Source of the DNA: Megamerina dolium
Lineage: Eukaryota > Arthropoda > Insecta > Diptera > Megamerinidae
Direction: 5' to 3'
Assembly: GCA_963854835.1 (NCBI GenBank)
Contig: OY978525.1
Location: 29,907,253-29,971,252 of the forward strand
Length of the DNA: 64,000 nucleotides
The notes below the pieces were generated by a model. It was not told where the DNA came from. It saw nothing but the letters and a program-made list of their open reading frames with translations, and did no database searches. This document shows, piece by piece, positions 33,420-46,370 of the stretch (its first letter is position 1; each line of letters starts with the position of its first letter). The position numbers and the translations under genes were made by a program.

Positions 33420-33990
33420 ATTTCGTATCGGAACCTTCTTAAGGAGTGTAGATAGGAAGTAAATATATTTAACAAAAATGTTAAGGAGTAAAAATTAAAG
33501 AGGGTCGGTGTTATGTTGGAACACGGTATATGAACTAAGGAAGAAGCAGAGGCAACCAATTTGATTAAAACAGATATTTTGTATGGGAGCCACCTTAACT
33601 AACGGGTAAGCAGCAACGATAGGGAAAAATATTGAATGAGAAAAGTGTTTGGAAGAAAAAATTAATGAAGCTTGGTCATACAGTTTAATCCTCTAGAAGA
33701 ACCCAGGAAGCTTTTGGAGTGAATTTCATAAAAATATCAATTTTGCAGGGGAGCCGCAATAACAAGTAGAGATAGGGGCTAATTATGTTGAAGAAAAATA
33801 TTTCGGAAGAAAACAAATGTGGGTCTGTCCTACATTATACCGCGCTAGAAATGACTCCTCCGCCGTTGTAGAGTTATTTGTCGGTTTTTTTCACAATTTG
33901 GTTTGAAATTTGTTTTGAATATGTGCCCATTCCATCTCTATCAGAGATTTAAAGCATATTTCATGAGTATCTCTCAAAAATATACACTTT
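33420..33990 (+). repeat. Family B repeats, third locus
   Basis: Units share 'tggtcatacagtttaatcctctaga' (33669) and 'gggtctgtcctacattataccgc' (33821), together with 'ggaagaaaa...aatg' and 'gaatttcataaaaatatcaat', as at 4.1-5.6 kb and 14.0-14.5 kb. Strong divergence. Confidence 0.55.
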
Positions 33991-35640
33991 TCCATATCAA
34001 ATATATAATTATCTTACATCCATGTACATACTATTACATAAACAACATACTCAACTCCAAATAGGTATTCTGACAATCTGTTTTAAATCATTTGTTCGAA
34101 TAGTACATGTGCACATACGTATGTATACGAATACATTTGTATTACATTAACAAGTCGGATTTAATTTTCCACATCGCTAGCGAGACAGCAACAACAGCAT
34201 CAAGAACAAAAGACTCTGTTCAATCCAATGAAAACAATGTGAACAGGATGCATATGTATTATGTATATTATTACCAACACCATATCAGAATGCACAATTT
34301 TCAACACAAACTAACTGACAGACAATATGTACAATATATGCTCAACATGCTGCAAATAAATATGTATGTACCCGTATTAAGTTATAACAACATCGCGGCA
34401 TTGCATAACAGAATACAGCCAAATTGAACTCATTTGGCTTAAAGCCAATAAGTGTTAAAGAGGCTATATTTTTTCTCTACTTTCACTACCATTTTACCTT
34501 CTTTACGTATTAATATTTTGGCTGTCTCGCAACCAATTCACTTCAACATCATTTTTTTCTCTATTTTCACTTCATATTTTTTGTGAATTTAATTAAATGC
34601 ATAAATATATGTTGAAATTATATAACATTGCTTTAGCAAGTATGCAATTTAACGAAAAATATTTGTGTATATTTGCTTAAACATAAATATTCCCACCCCA
34701 GAGATTGCATATGTACATAATAAATATGCATTTTTCATATGCAAATAAATAATATTCTCATGTGATATGATATACAAATGCATCATTACATGCAAATGAC
34801 ATAACATCGTACTTTGGTTTAGTTTGATGCTGTTGGTGCATAATCAAAAACATCATTCAGCAACAACAGCAGCAGCAGCATCATCATCATCGTTAAGTGC
34901 GGATGTTACTAGAAACGAATACAAAATTGAAAATAATAAAACCCATGTACGATACCACATATACTTAACATATGTGTGAATGATATAAACATCTCTTGCG
35001 TTCATTCGCCTTGAAAATTGATCATTTCAAAGTTATGTCAGTATGCATACTCGTACAAGTATGACTATCATTAGAATATATTGTCAAGTGCTAGCGCAAA
35101 TTCTACATGCATTTTTCTCTATGGATGACATGTACTAATTATATAAAAATTTACCATTTTTTTTCAGCACTCATCCTCAAAGTTATTTTATAAAGTTTTC
35201 ATTAAAATTCATTGATCTGAAAGTATGAATAATTTTTCTAATTTATTTTCATAATTTCATTTTGTAGTCGCCTCTGAATGGATGTTATATGTATATTGTA
35301 TATAAAAGAGAATATGCAATATTTCAATGATTTTCAAGTTTTTTCTTCCTACGCGTAAATTTATAAATGGATTGATACTTATATATATATATTTTTTTTT
35401 TTGTCACATAAAAGTTCGTCGCATCTGATGAAAATTTCTAAAGAAAAATCAGAAATTTTCATTCCAATATTATATTGCCATATGTACTAGCATCTAATAG
35501 CTTTATATTAGTAGATCATAGCATTGATCATAATTTTGACCCATTTGCTACGTCAAATTAGCACATTTTATTTGTATGACTCTATATTCAAAACTGGCCC
35601 TCCGACGTACTCCATTGTACCCAATTCCAAATGATACAAC
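33991..35640 (+). other. Intron, AT-rich, microsatellites, POU-like octamers
   Basis: No gene or mobile element seen. It contains a mixed CAG/CAT triplet tract (34859-34892), many CATATG/TATGTA words and two exact ATGCAAAT octamers (34739-34746 and 34790-34797). Confidence 0.5.
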
Positions 35641-35642
35641 TT

Positions 35643-35765
35643 AACTGGGTGTTAAATAAATTTGGACAGTATTAGAAGGAAACTTCTTATATTATCCTAT
35701 TTCATTTTCTGAGCATTTTCTTTGCCACAAAGGTTTTTAAAAAGCATTTGTTCATGACAAATTGC
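35643..35765 (-). mobile_element. Decayed SINE fragment
   Basis: Reverse-oriented remnants: 'gtgttaaataaatttggacagtattagaagg', then 'tttctgagcattttctttgccacaa', 'ttcatgacaaattg'. Both ends are lost. Confidence 0.65.
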
Positions 35766-36097
35766 ACAAATAACAATTTATACATGATATATTGCAAGTT
35801 ATGCCTTTGAAAGTACATCCATAATACTTCTGCAAGGAGATTTGAGGCAATAGTTTCGATATAGCTTCGATATGACAAACCAGGAAAGAAATATTTACAT
35901 TTATAGAGGTACGAGAGAAAAACGTTTATAAATTTGGCAGTTTTCAGTTAATTAAATTTAGAACTAAAACAAATCATTGCTTCGATAGAGCTTTCACCTG
36001 GAAGTCATTTATTGTAACTTTAATCTGAACACCGACAGCAAAACATTTTATAGTGTAGGGTTTGAATTTCGCCCAGACAATTTTTCGTTTTTCGTTA

Positions 36098-36420
36098 AAA
36101 AAAAAATAATAAATATGTGGCACTTCAAGCCCAGAAGGGCTCATTGGCCGAGCTCCTCTTCCATTACTGTTGTGCGTGTTAAATTTTGGACAGTATTAAA
36201 AGGGACCTACTAATTTTAGCCGGTTTAGCAGAACCCTTGCGACATCACTTTTTCTGAGCTTTGTCACAGAGTTCTTTTAGAAGCTTTTTCATGGCAAGTT
36301 GTTACTGTCGGAAGAATTGCCAATTGCTTGCCGACAGGTGGGTACCGTTCGAAAGAAAAATCTTTTCGATATTAAATTTGTTATGCATCAGCAGGGGATT
36401 GAACCACTGAGCTAAGCACC
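36098..36420 (-). mobile_element. tRNA-derived SINE with deleted promoter region
   Basis: Reverse-oriented and complete from the A-rich tail to the head, but about 35 bp between box B (GGGGATTGAACC) and box A (CACTGAGCTA) are missing. This removes the anticodon-arm portion, so the internal promoter is no longer correctly spaced. Confidence 0.9.
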
Positions 36421-36689
36421 GACGTTCTTTGTTATAATATACTTAAAACGAGCCTAATTTTTATAATGGTAGTACATACAATAAGTTAGGGAATTTTTTG
36501 TATTTTAGTCCGTTGTGCGTTAAATATTATAATTTGTATTGAAAACGAATCTTGTAACCATGACAGTAATAAAGGAAACTGAAAGACAAATAATTGCAAA
36601 TTAAAACAAAAATTAAATATTATATACGGTTTTATTAGAGCTTCCATAAAGTTTGGATTAAGCTTCGTTAATATCGCCAAACAATTTAA
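36421..36689 (+). other. Intron, nothing recognised
   Basis: AT-rich, no features seen. Confidence 0.5.
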
Positions 36690-36960
36690 TTGAAAGCATT
36701 TGCTTTCGTTTAAAACAAAGGAAGCACAAATGGGTTTCTTGTAGGAAATAATTCATAATTCATTTAGAATTTAGAATGGCATTCAAGAGGTTTCTTGCTT
36801 TCATTCTAGAAAAAGCAAACATTGGATTCTTATGGGAAATAATTTCGCATCTAGAAATGCTTTCATTCAAAACAACGAAAAAATTGCTTCCTTATAAGAA
36901 GTAATTGCTAATTCATTTAGAATTTAGAATTGCTTTCAAGAGGTTTCTATTAGTTCAAAA
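36690..36960 (+). repeat. Two diverged units of about 153 bp
   Basis: The phrase ATTCATTTAGAATTTAGAAT occurs at 36758 and 36911, each followed by 'catt/ttgctttcaagaggtttct'. 'tttcttgtaggaaataatt' and 'ttcttatgggaaataattt' show the same offset order. Not matched to other families here. Confidence 0.7.
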
Positions 36961-37640
36961 TGCGTAAAATGCTACAACAGAGCCTAATCGAAGTACAAAT
37001 TTGTACTTGTGTTTTTGCCACAGATTAGAAGGCCACAGATTAGATTTAAGCAAGATTTACAGCAACCACAAACAATGGAGACGTTGGTAAATATTTAAAC
37101 ATGTTTAAGGCTTAAGGCCCACATTTCTTTAATTATGATTTCTAAATAATTCCTAGTGTGATGATTATCTTAAATATCAATCACTACAATTGATGAGAAA
37201 TCTCTCATCCTATTGTACTTATTAAGCTTTGTTTTGATTTGTATCATAATTTATTCTATGAAAGAAATAATTTTCAATCAATATATTATAATCAATAATT
37301 ATAATTTTAAATTTTTTTCATGTACCATTCCATATGCGTTAAAATTAATTGATACAGAAAAAATGGCACTCTGCTTATCATATGTTACCGCAATTCATAT
37401 GTCCGTACATATGAATTATAATTATGATGTTAAAATAAATATGTTGAATTCGAAGAAATACTTTGGCATTTTATTTTCAAATCAAATAGCATTTAATTCT
37501 CAAGAGGAATAGACTCAAAATGAAAGTCTTCTCAATGAACTTATTGCAGTGCATTTGAATATTCATTTTGCTGTTTATTTGCTCGATCTTCATAACACAT
37601 TTCATGATTTTTTTTGCTGTTTAAGTGATTTCTCTATAGC

Positions 37641-37675
<35 letters not shown>

Positions 37676-38296
37676 GTATAATAAATTCCTCATAGAACAT
37701 TCTCCTTTTGCTTATTAAATTTATTTTCTTTACTTCATACAATTTCAGTTGAAACATCTTCGATTTCGAATGAAATTGGAATGCGTGAAGAAAATCTTAT
37801 TGACAAAAAATCAAAAGTATTTTCCTGCTCTCATAAGCACATTACATCCTGCTGCAATTGATTTTTACTCAAGGCACTTCAATGAGAAAAATGTTTATAA
37901 AAGTAAATTAACGAAAAATAAAACAAGAGAAAACAAATAAAATGAGTGAAAAAAAGTTGTGAATGCTTTTATGAGCTTCACTTCCTGAATTTCATTTATT
38001 GTTTCGACGCTTATTGTTTTCATTGTTGCCTATCTATTCTTCTTAGTAGATTAAAACACAATATATTTAATAAGGTATAATAGAAGAAATTATAAAGGCC
38101 TTACAAATGAATTATAAAATAATAATATTGACGAATGTTTATAAATTTCATCCTATGTGATATTATAAAATGTTGCGAATTTGCATATCAATTAGAACAT
38201 GTTTATACAAAAGTTTATATTTTATGGTAATTGAAAAAATATATTATGGAAAAATATGCAAAATATTGAAATCTGATATTTTGACAAAATTTTGCA
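36961..38296 (+). other. Intron with a (CAT)n microsatellite
   Basis: AT-rich. A clean (CAT)n tract lies at 37641-37674. No gene seen. Confidence 0.55.
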
Positions 38297-38389
38297 GAGC
38301 TCTGTGATGTGATGTCACAAGTAGGTTTCCTTTAATACAGTCACAAGGCATCAATTCATCAACGGCTGCGGCACATAGATTGTCATTGC
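38297..38389 (+). mobile_element. Very short SINE remnant
   Basis: 'agagctctgtga' directly joined to 'tgatgtcacaag' and 'taggt..cctttaatac' suggests a collapsed SINE 3' half in direct orientation, ending about 38345. Weak; the sequence to 38389 is unassigned. Confidence 0.35.
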
Positions 38390-39250
38390 TAAAGAAAATA
38401 TATTTGCCGTAGCTCCCATACAAAGTCGGGGAATTTATTTTTACTTTAAAGCCTTATAATGTATGCAGTCTTTTGTTTAGCATAACCATATTCGACAAGT
38501 AGATTAGTATTGTACGAAAAAATTAAAAATTTAAAAATTTTTCTAATTATTTCATACAGTCTTTGCATAGTTTCAAATTTTAAACCGTAATAAGATACAT
38601 AGTCCTACGGTTATGACTACCATATTTCACATATAAATTATTATTATAATGAAAAATCGTTTCGGAAAAAATAAATATACCACACCTAGTATTTATTGCA
38701 GCTCCCATACGAAGTCGTGGAATTTCTTTTACCTTTAAACCATTCTAACTTTGACCATATTTGACATATGGATTAATATTGTAAAGAAAAATGTTCTCAA
38801 AGAAAGTGAAGAAGGCATGCCATGGTACTATTTAATTTGCTCCCATATAAAATCATAGAATTTTTTTTTAAATCTTCATATATTTGAGACAGAGAAAATA
38901 CATAAACCACGCCAACTTTTTATAGTCGCTCCTATAGAAAGGCGCAGAATTTTAAACCACCCTAATTTCTGCACCCTTCTATAGGATAACCATATTTGAC
39001 ATACATATTAATATCATTAAAAAACAGTATTGGCCTACTCATGGAATTATTTTAAATTTTAAGCCTCTGTCTTCAGCCTAAGGCAACCATATTTGGCAGG
39101 ATGATTTATATTTTACGCAAAAATAATCCAACAAGAAATTACCATATAAACTTTCGGAATTTATTTCAAGTTTAAACCGCCATCACTAACGTCGTGTTTT
39201 GGTTAGAACAATTTTATTTGACACGTAGATAAATATTAAAGAGGAAGAAG
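38390..39250 (+). repeat. About 150-bp repeats of the helentron central-repeat type
   Basis: The anchor AGCTCCCATAC(A/G)AAGTCG occurs at 38411 and 38700 (two periods apart), with decayed anchors near 38840 and 38930. 'ataaccatattcgacaagtagattagtattgta'-like blocks recur between them. These match the central repeats of the element at 12.0-13.2 kb. Ends of an enclosing element are not seen. Confidence 0.7.
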
Positions 39251-41139
39251 CTATTTAAAGTATTTGAAAAGCAAGTTTTCGGGATACTTAAAAATCAATA
39301 TTTTCGAAAAATAATAAAATGTGTTTTTTCGCCTAAAATATGTGAATCTTCTTCTGTGCATATTTAATTTCTTTCATGGTTACTTTCATATAACAACAAT
39401 CTCTTAAATTCAATTTTATTTACTCTGTTTTCATACAATTTTCAGCTATTTAATTTTTATTGATAGCAATCATATTTTACTACGTACTTCCTATATGATA
39501 TTTAATAATTTCCTATAATGTTTTGAACAAAAGCAAAAAAAAAAAAACAAAAGTAATAATGACAAACAAAATTGTAGCAAATTAATTACTACTACTCGAC
39601 AATAACAACAATAACAAAACAATAAGTAACCTTACAATACATATAACAACAATATAATGTTAGCATATTTTCCGGCGTTTACTTATTAATATTATTTCTT
39701 TTCTTTTCGATTATTATTTATTTTATACAAATTACATATACAAGTATATAGTGTGTGACTTAATAATACGAACAACAGCAACGATAATAACGACAATAAC
39801 GACAACAAAAATGGACAAAAACACACGCATAATTATGATGAAAAATCAACAAAGCAATCGCATACGCACACAGCAGCATTGCTAGTTTGTCGCCCTACTT
39901 ACACTACTACTAAAGTATATGTTTTACTACATATGGTATAGTATGTATTTACTTATATACATTATACTTGTTTGCGTTTCTTTGTGGTTTCTTCAAATTA
40001 AACCACTTGTTGCTCATTTACAATAACAACAATAATATCAACTATTACGAAAAATGATGATTATGCCGATGATGATGATGATGATGATGATGACGATGAC
40101 GATGACGATGACGATGGCGACGACGACAACAGCAAGGCTAAACTTAAGAGTACTGGTATTTAAGCATGAAAGCATGTATTAACGACCAGTGAATAATAAA
40201 AATAACAATAACAACAACAACATTCATAATATCATGTGAATGCCCATCTATCCGCCTGCCTGTCTTTATGGCATTTTTGTATATTTATATAAATTTTGTA
40301 TGTACTTGTACATATATGCCTCCTTATTGGCGTCGGCATTCTTATAGTTAGTGCACATGTACTTGTCGATACTTAGCCAGGAGCATGCGGGGTAGTAGAA
40401 GCAAAATAATAATAAAAAGAGAAAAACAGGTTTTTTTTTGGTCCTGTCTTATTTTTTATTATTCTATAAATTGAAAACATTGTAAAAATTTAACCTTAGT
40501 TAATAGTATTATTGATTGAGAAACGAAATATATTGTAAAATATAAAATAAAATCATGGTTACTCATACGCACCGTATGCGTGTACTTGAGTGTGAAGAGA
40601 AAGCCTCTGTATAGTAGCTATACATTGTTTTGTATTGTATTTTAATATGTTTATTTGTATTATGTCTTTATATTCATATTCGTGATAATTTTAGCCTTGG
40701 CATTGTTCGAGGAGATTACAATAAAATAAAATAAAAGTAAACAAATATTTTCAATTGTTTATCTTTTTTTGTAATGAAAGACTTACTTTCGCAATGATAT
40801 AGTGAGTGCTTCTCATTGTGTGTATGTACTAACTTTATGTATTAGCATTGAAATATGAACAATAGAGATTATTTATTAGCAAGGTTGAAATTTTTTCACA
40901 ATATTTAAAGAAGAAATATGTTTCAATTTATTTTTAGATTATTAATTTTAAATCATTTATTTATAAAATCGATTAGAATATATTATATTTAAAAATTGTC
41001 TTCAGGTCGATTTATTTCGACCGATTTATATCCTGTATTTGTAGAGATGTATAAAAAATACTTTTACCATGCCCATCTTCAGTGCAGTAAACGAATTTTT
41101 GGATATAATCTTTAATATATCAAATAACATGTAACTACT
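39251..41139 (+). other. Intron with triplet microsatellite
   Basis: AT-rich and rich in AAC/ACA triplets around 39560-39860. A (GAT/GAC)n tract lies at 40068-40129. No gene or mobile element recognised. Confidence 0.55.
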
Positions 41140-41787
41140 ATGAATCGAGCAAAATTTTTATATGGGAGCTACATTAAATAGCTACATTAACATTAATGCC
41201 TGTGTTAAATATGGTGGAAAACTATATTAGTTATGGTGGTTTAAAGTCTTTTAAAAATTGTCGTCTTTATATGGGAGCTACATTAAGTAGTGAGTATAGC
41301 TAGCCCATTTTCTCTAAAATTATTTTTCTTTACAATATTAGTTCTCATGTTCAATATGATTGTTCTAGGCGAAAGATTACGAAAATTATGGCAGTTGAAA
41401 CATTTAGAAAAATTATTGATTTTGTATGGGAGCTACATTAAATAATTGGCAGGATTTGCGCATTAATAGTGAAATCATTGCTGCTTACAATATTAACCTA
41501 CGAGTCGAATATGGTTTCCTAGGTGGAAGTCTACAATAGTTACGTATGATGGTTCAAAGTGGTTTTTAAAAAATCCGCTTCCTTATGTGGGAGCTATATC
41601 AAATAGTCAGTGTAGCACATTTATTTTCTCTGAGATTATTTTCCCTTACAATAATAATTTACTCGTTAAATATGGTTATCCTAGACGAAAGATTACAAAA
41701 TTTATAGCGGTAGCTACATTAAATAGTTTTGAGAGAGATTACAATTAAATATTTTTTTTAATTCCACATATTTGTATGGAAGCTATA

Positions 41788-42470
41788 AAGGGTTATCCAT
41801 TTCGCGGTTTCAAAAGTATAGGGCTAGAATTCGACATCTGTCAAACTGAGTTGTTAAAACAATTTCTTTCTTTTTCAGTTCAAAGTCTGACATTTGCGAA
41901 AATGGATCGCTTAACTATCGCACAACGCATTAAAATTGTAAAAACCTACTACAAAAATGGTGATTCTGCCACAGGCACATATCGTGCTTTAAGAGGAGAT
42001 TATGGTTTACATAATCGTCCAACTACGCAAGCAATTGGCAAAATTGTGAAGAAATATGAAGAGACTGGATCGGTTACAGCTATTGTAAGGCCTGTGCATC
42101 ATGGTTTCGCTCGTACCACCGAAAATATCGCTGCTGTAAGTGAAAGTGTTGTCGAAGACCCGAATGTGTCGATTCCTCGTCGTTCTCAGGAATTAGGACT
42201 GTCTTACGGCACATTATGGCGTATTTTGCATTTGGATCTACACCTACATCCATATAAAATCCAGCTCACACAACAACTGAAGCCAGCTGACCATTCACAA
42301 CGTCGTAGATACGTCGAATGGGTGCTTGAACAACAGGCGGTGGACGGCGATTTTTCGAACAAAATTGTCAACGTTCAAACTTTATAATAAAAAAGAAATA
42401 TCATGATAAAAAATATTTTATATGTGTTTTATTTACATTTACTTTTGAAACCGCAAAATGGATAACCCTT
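41788..42470 (+). mobile_element. DD41D transposon, internally deleted copy
   Basis: A 683-bp derivative of the element at 31189-32453, with both ends intact (AAGGGTTATCCATTTCGCGG and its complement) and TA duplications at 41786-41787 and 42471-42472. The 3' part of the transposase gene is deleted: after DGDFSNKI the sequence jumps to the 3' UTR ('gtcaacgttcaaactttataa'), with at most a base of microhomology. It has the structure of a MITE precursor that could move only with transposase supplied in trans. Confidence 0.93.
41902..42387 (+). pseudogene. DD41D transposase, C-terminally deleted
   Basis: Starts MDRLTIAQRIKIVKTYYKNG and keeps the complete helix-turn-helix region, including GDYGLHNRPTTQ, which is missing from the other copy. 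It runs to SNKI, just before the first catalytic block, then a few unrelated residues and a stop. All three catalytic acids are gone. If translated, it would be a DNA-binding domain without catalysis. Confidence 0.9.
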
Positions 42471-42600
42471 TATTAAATAGTCAATGTGGATTCTCCATTT
42501 CTTGCTAAATTACTACGCTGTACAATATTAATCTACCTGTCTAATGTTGTTGTCCTATATGGAATAGTAAGTGATTTCTAACAGGTTTAAATTGTTTAAA

Positions 42601-43864
42601 ATTCCGAGATAAGTATATTTGAGAGCTTCATATGATACAATAATTTACAATAAATAAATCTCCTAGAACTGCCAACTTTGAATTTAAATTAGTTTTGCAC
42701 GTCACTTTGACTGTGCATTAGATATCATTAAACCGAAAAAAATTAATCATGCACTATTCTCTATAACGTTAAATTTCACTCTGATGTACATATACCATTA
42801 TAGTTTCATAATGCACTACTTGTGTTAGTAAAATAACTCCCGATGCAGTAATCATTATAAATATGGATAATTACCATACTAAAAACTGTCCATTTAAAAA
42901 TGATTTTCAGTGAACATTTTATGATGCTAATTGAAATCACCAACACAAATGCATAAAACAACCTGTGGCTAATTGAAAATAAATTTACCGTATACAGTGT
43001 CGGCGCCATAGTGAGTAGTGAGATGGTATTCTTATGGACAATTAACAATAATTGTTGATCAATATTTTGTATAATTTTTATACAAGAGCATTTCGTTACA
43101 AAAAGAACTTTATGCGTCAAATTATTGTTGCTTGTATTATTTTGCGCTTTGAAAATTGGAACAATCACATTTTCTAGACCATTAGACAAATTCAATCATT
43201 TACAAAATGTTGCTATATGAAGCACACAGAGTTGCTGAAGTTAATGTAATGCCTATTTCTGCTACTATAATTAACATCAGACAATTATAACAACAACTAC
43301 AACAAGAACAACATGAACAATAACAGCAACAACAGTATGAGGAACTCTCACTGCCACTACCTATGCCGGTAGTAGATACTGCATTAGTATCAACAATGGG
43401 TACATATTGCAAAAGTTTGTATTGTATTATGCTTTTGTCAATATGGTTTCGGTTACCCGGTTTTATGTATCCGAATACCGGCTAGTTTTATTCTCATAAC
43501 TTTAAATGTCAAATAATTATACTAGTGATTATACATTTCCATGAAATGCATACTTTTTATAATCAGTTTTCTTAATTTATTACATCAATTATCGAACAAA
43601 CTTTTTAAATGTAACTCTGCAAGCACTAGTAATGTATAATATGTATTTTCAAAGTTTTAAATTGCATGTAACAGCTGTTTGTCTCAAAGACTTTTCATTT
43701 ATTTTGGATGTGTAGTGGCGTTGAGAGTTCTCGATAAGAAAAAAAGAAATCAAAATTTTTTTGGGATCTTTATTCTGTAAAATTAAATAAAAACAAAAGT
43801 TAAATATTTTACAAAATTTTTCTATCATAAAAAATTAAGTACGAAACAATAAGAAATAAATAAG
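42601..43864 (+). other. Intron, nothing recognised
   Basis: AT-rich, with AAC/CAA triplet runs near 43285-43335. The 129-codon reverse frame at 42806-43195 shows no domain and is judged accidental. Confidence 0.5.
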
Positions 43865-44110
43865 GCGCAAATGGACCTGGATTGGGCACATTCTGCATAG
43901 AGAGGATGACAACATAGCGAAAATGGCGTTTCAATAGAATCCACAAGGCAGCCGACAACCTGGCCGCCCACGCCAAACATGGTTAAGGACAATCCAAGCC
44001 GAGACCCGCTCTAGAGCCACTTGCCATGAAATCAGGTATATGATCCGGGACAGGACTCGATGGAGAGCCTTCGTTTCTGCCCTATGTTCCGATTCCGCAA
44101 TATTTTGGAT
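43865..44110 (+). pseudogene. LINE relic, C-terminal end
   Basis: One frame reads KWTWIGHILHREDDNIAKMA, then GSRQPGRPRQTWLRTIQAE and TRWRAFVSALCS. This is the typical C-terminal end of endonuclease/RT-type LINE proteins (WIGH.LR..D..IAK.AL.WNPQG.R..GRP..TW). One stop interrupts it. The rest of the element is absent. It is a different family from the LINE at 14.5 kb. Confidence 0.78.
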
Positions 44111-46106
44111 GCGACCCTGTTTCATTTGTAAAACATGTAAAATATGTACTGTATGTGATTTTTGTGTTGTATCTGAAATGTCAAGGAAATAAAAACAATA
44201 AGAAATAAAGCACTCGGTGTTATAATTTAGTACACCATGATTTAAATTTCCGGTCTGATAAAAGCTCATTGCTATAAGATTTTATCACAGAAGCAAAAAT
44301 TGAAATGTAGAAGGGTGTGGTTTCTTAAAATATGGTTAGACTTCATCGATTTGCATGAATTTTCATTGATTAGATCTTCAGGCTTACTTCATTACTGACG
44401 TTAATATTGATTTCAGATACGTTCAAATTCTGTTTTCAACAAAATTTTCGAAGTAGTGTATTTAAAAACAGTGGCTGGTTATCCAAGACATCAGGAATCT
44501 TTGATTTTTGACTTTGACTAAGAAGATGTTCTTTACTTTAATATTAGTGCAACTGTCTTTCCAATTGAGAGAATACCATAGAGAATTATTGATACTATAA
44601 AATAGAGAATTACCCGATAGCCAGTTTTTTTGAAATATCGAATAATTCACAACTCTAAGTAGCATGAATGGCAAAACTATTTCCAGTTCATTTAACGCAA
44701 CGGGGAGTAGTAGCGTTAATAGCCAATGATGGCTTGTCAACATATGAAATTTGTTTTGAGAAATTTGATTTAAAATCCATACAGATATCGAGGGTATGAT
44801 TATGGTGGATGCACATCTGGTTGACTTAACTATAATGACCATAAACATGGCGTGGAAATAATATTGGCTGGTACTCTACTACATAAAATACACGTATATG
44901 TATTCTCACTTTGTGTTTGTTGTTGTTGTTGTTGTTATAAAATGCAATGCATTTAAAATGAAGATAAATGGTAGTTCATCTATGTCCGCGCTGGCGTATT
45001 ATATGTGATTGTGGGCGTGGATATGAGTATGTATATTTGTGACATACTTATCCGTATGAGTATACGATGTGTTGATATGATTTATGCTTGATAATGCTTG
45101 ATAATGATGATGATGATGATGATGATGATGGCGGTGCTGTTTGTAGCACCAGGTGTTACCAATTGAGATGTTGGCAATTTTTACACAGCTCTCTGAACAT
45201 AAAAACTAAAGTAAAAAAATAATAATAATACAGAAAGTAATACATTCTAAAATATTTAGTACTATGAGTACTGTGACAAATAAATTTGTTTGCAAATATT
45301 GTATAAATTGAATTTAAATATGTAGGAACAAATATATGTACGTAAATTGATATTGTAATTTGTGTCTTATGACAAATAATCTAAATTCCACGTAATGTCG
45401 TAGATTATTACTTTATATTTGTATTATATATAATTGCGTACTTATAAATGACGCAACTGACGCGATGATACAATGTGATGATCCAATTCTCGCATATTTT
45501 TTTTAAGCATCTGCGGTCAAATCTGTAATACGAAGAATGTTGACTTTAAAATGGAACGACTTCACTGACTTATTCAACTCGAGTAGTCATGGGTTATTCT
45601 CAAAAAAAGATCGAGAAGCATTAATTCAATCGATCTCATTAGCCAGTTGACAACTTAGATTCTTCTTCTTCTTGTGTACACCCTGTATTATACAATATGT
45701 AACATCAAAGCTATTCAAACCTCACCTCCGTACAATTGATTCCACAAAATCGGGAATAAATTAGTCACTTATTGTGGTGCTATTGCGTTCTTCATTGATT
45801 GTAATGCACTGACGTGCCTCGTTTCTAATGAAGGAGATAGCCCAATGGCTTCTTCTGCACAAAAAATATAACAACAGCAATTTATTTAACGTCAGAAAAG
45901 TCATGTTGATTATTTTCAATGAAAATAATTTTAAGTTAATTATTATGAAAATCGAACTACATTGTTGCACATTGTATTACTCGAAGACAATGTCCGACGC
46001 AACTGATGGAACACATTATACGACGCAAAAACAATTCTCATTTAGCTTCAATTCTTGAACAAATTCTGTCTTCCTGTTAGTTAAAAGTTGCTCATTGAAA
46101 ATATTC
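44111..46106 (+). other. Intron with (GAT)n tract
   Basis: No gene or element recognised. (GAT)n lies at 45104-45130 and a GTT triplet run near 44918-44936. Confidence 0.5.
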
Positions 46107-46370
46107 CATAAGTACCTACTTATTTTAGCCGGTTCCGAACGACAGAACACTTGTGACATCACTTTTTCTGAGCTTTGTCACAGAGTTCTTTTAGAAGCTT
46201 TTTCATGGCAAGTTGTTACTGTCGGAAGAATTGCCAATTGCTTGCCGACAGGTGGGTACTATTCGAAAGAAAAATCTTATCGATATTAAATTTGTTATGC
46301 AATGCCGGGGATTGAACCACGACCTACAAATCAGAAGACGAACACACTAACCACTGAGCTACGGCACCCT
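46107..46370 (-). mobile_element. tRNA-derived SINE lacking its 3' end
   Basis: Reverse-oriented. It starts within the body (TACCTACTTATTTTAGCCGGTTCC) and runs through the complete tRNA-like head to GAGCTACGGCACC. The AAGTGCCACATATTTATT end and tail are missing, which is unusual, since retroposed copies normally keep the 3' end. It was therefore probably cut after insertion. Confidence 0.88.

Larger units (their letters stand above)
41140..42600 (-). repeat. About 155-bp repeats in reverse orientation, split by a transposon
   Basis: The anchor TATGGGAGCTACATTAAATA (complement of the CCCATACAAA-type anchor) occurs at 41161, 41271, 41426, 41585 and about 41776. It is accompanied by blocks such as 'gttaaatatggtt.tcctaggcgaaa' and 'ttaaagt.ttttaaaa'. 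The DD41D copy (41788-42470) sits inside the last unit; removing it rejoins 'agcta-TA-ttaaatagtcaatg'. Same family as the helentron central repeats, opposite strand. Confidence 0.75.

Noticed and set aside
34107..34427. 106-codon + strand frame
   Set aside because: Tyr/Asn/His-rich low-complexity translation over TATGTA-type repeats; no domain.
42806..43195. 129-codon - strand frame
   Set aside because: No domain and no typical codon use. It lies in plain intron sequence.
44462..44848. 128-codon - strand frame
   Set aside because: No recognisable family; composition fits chance in AT-rich intron.
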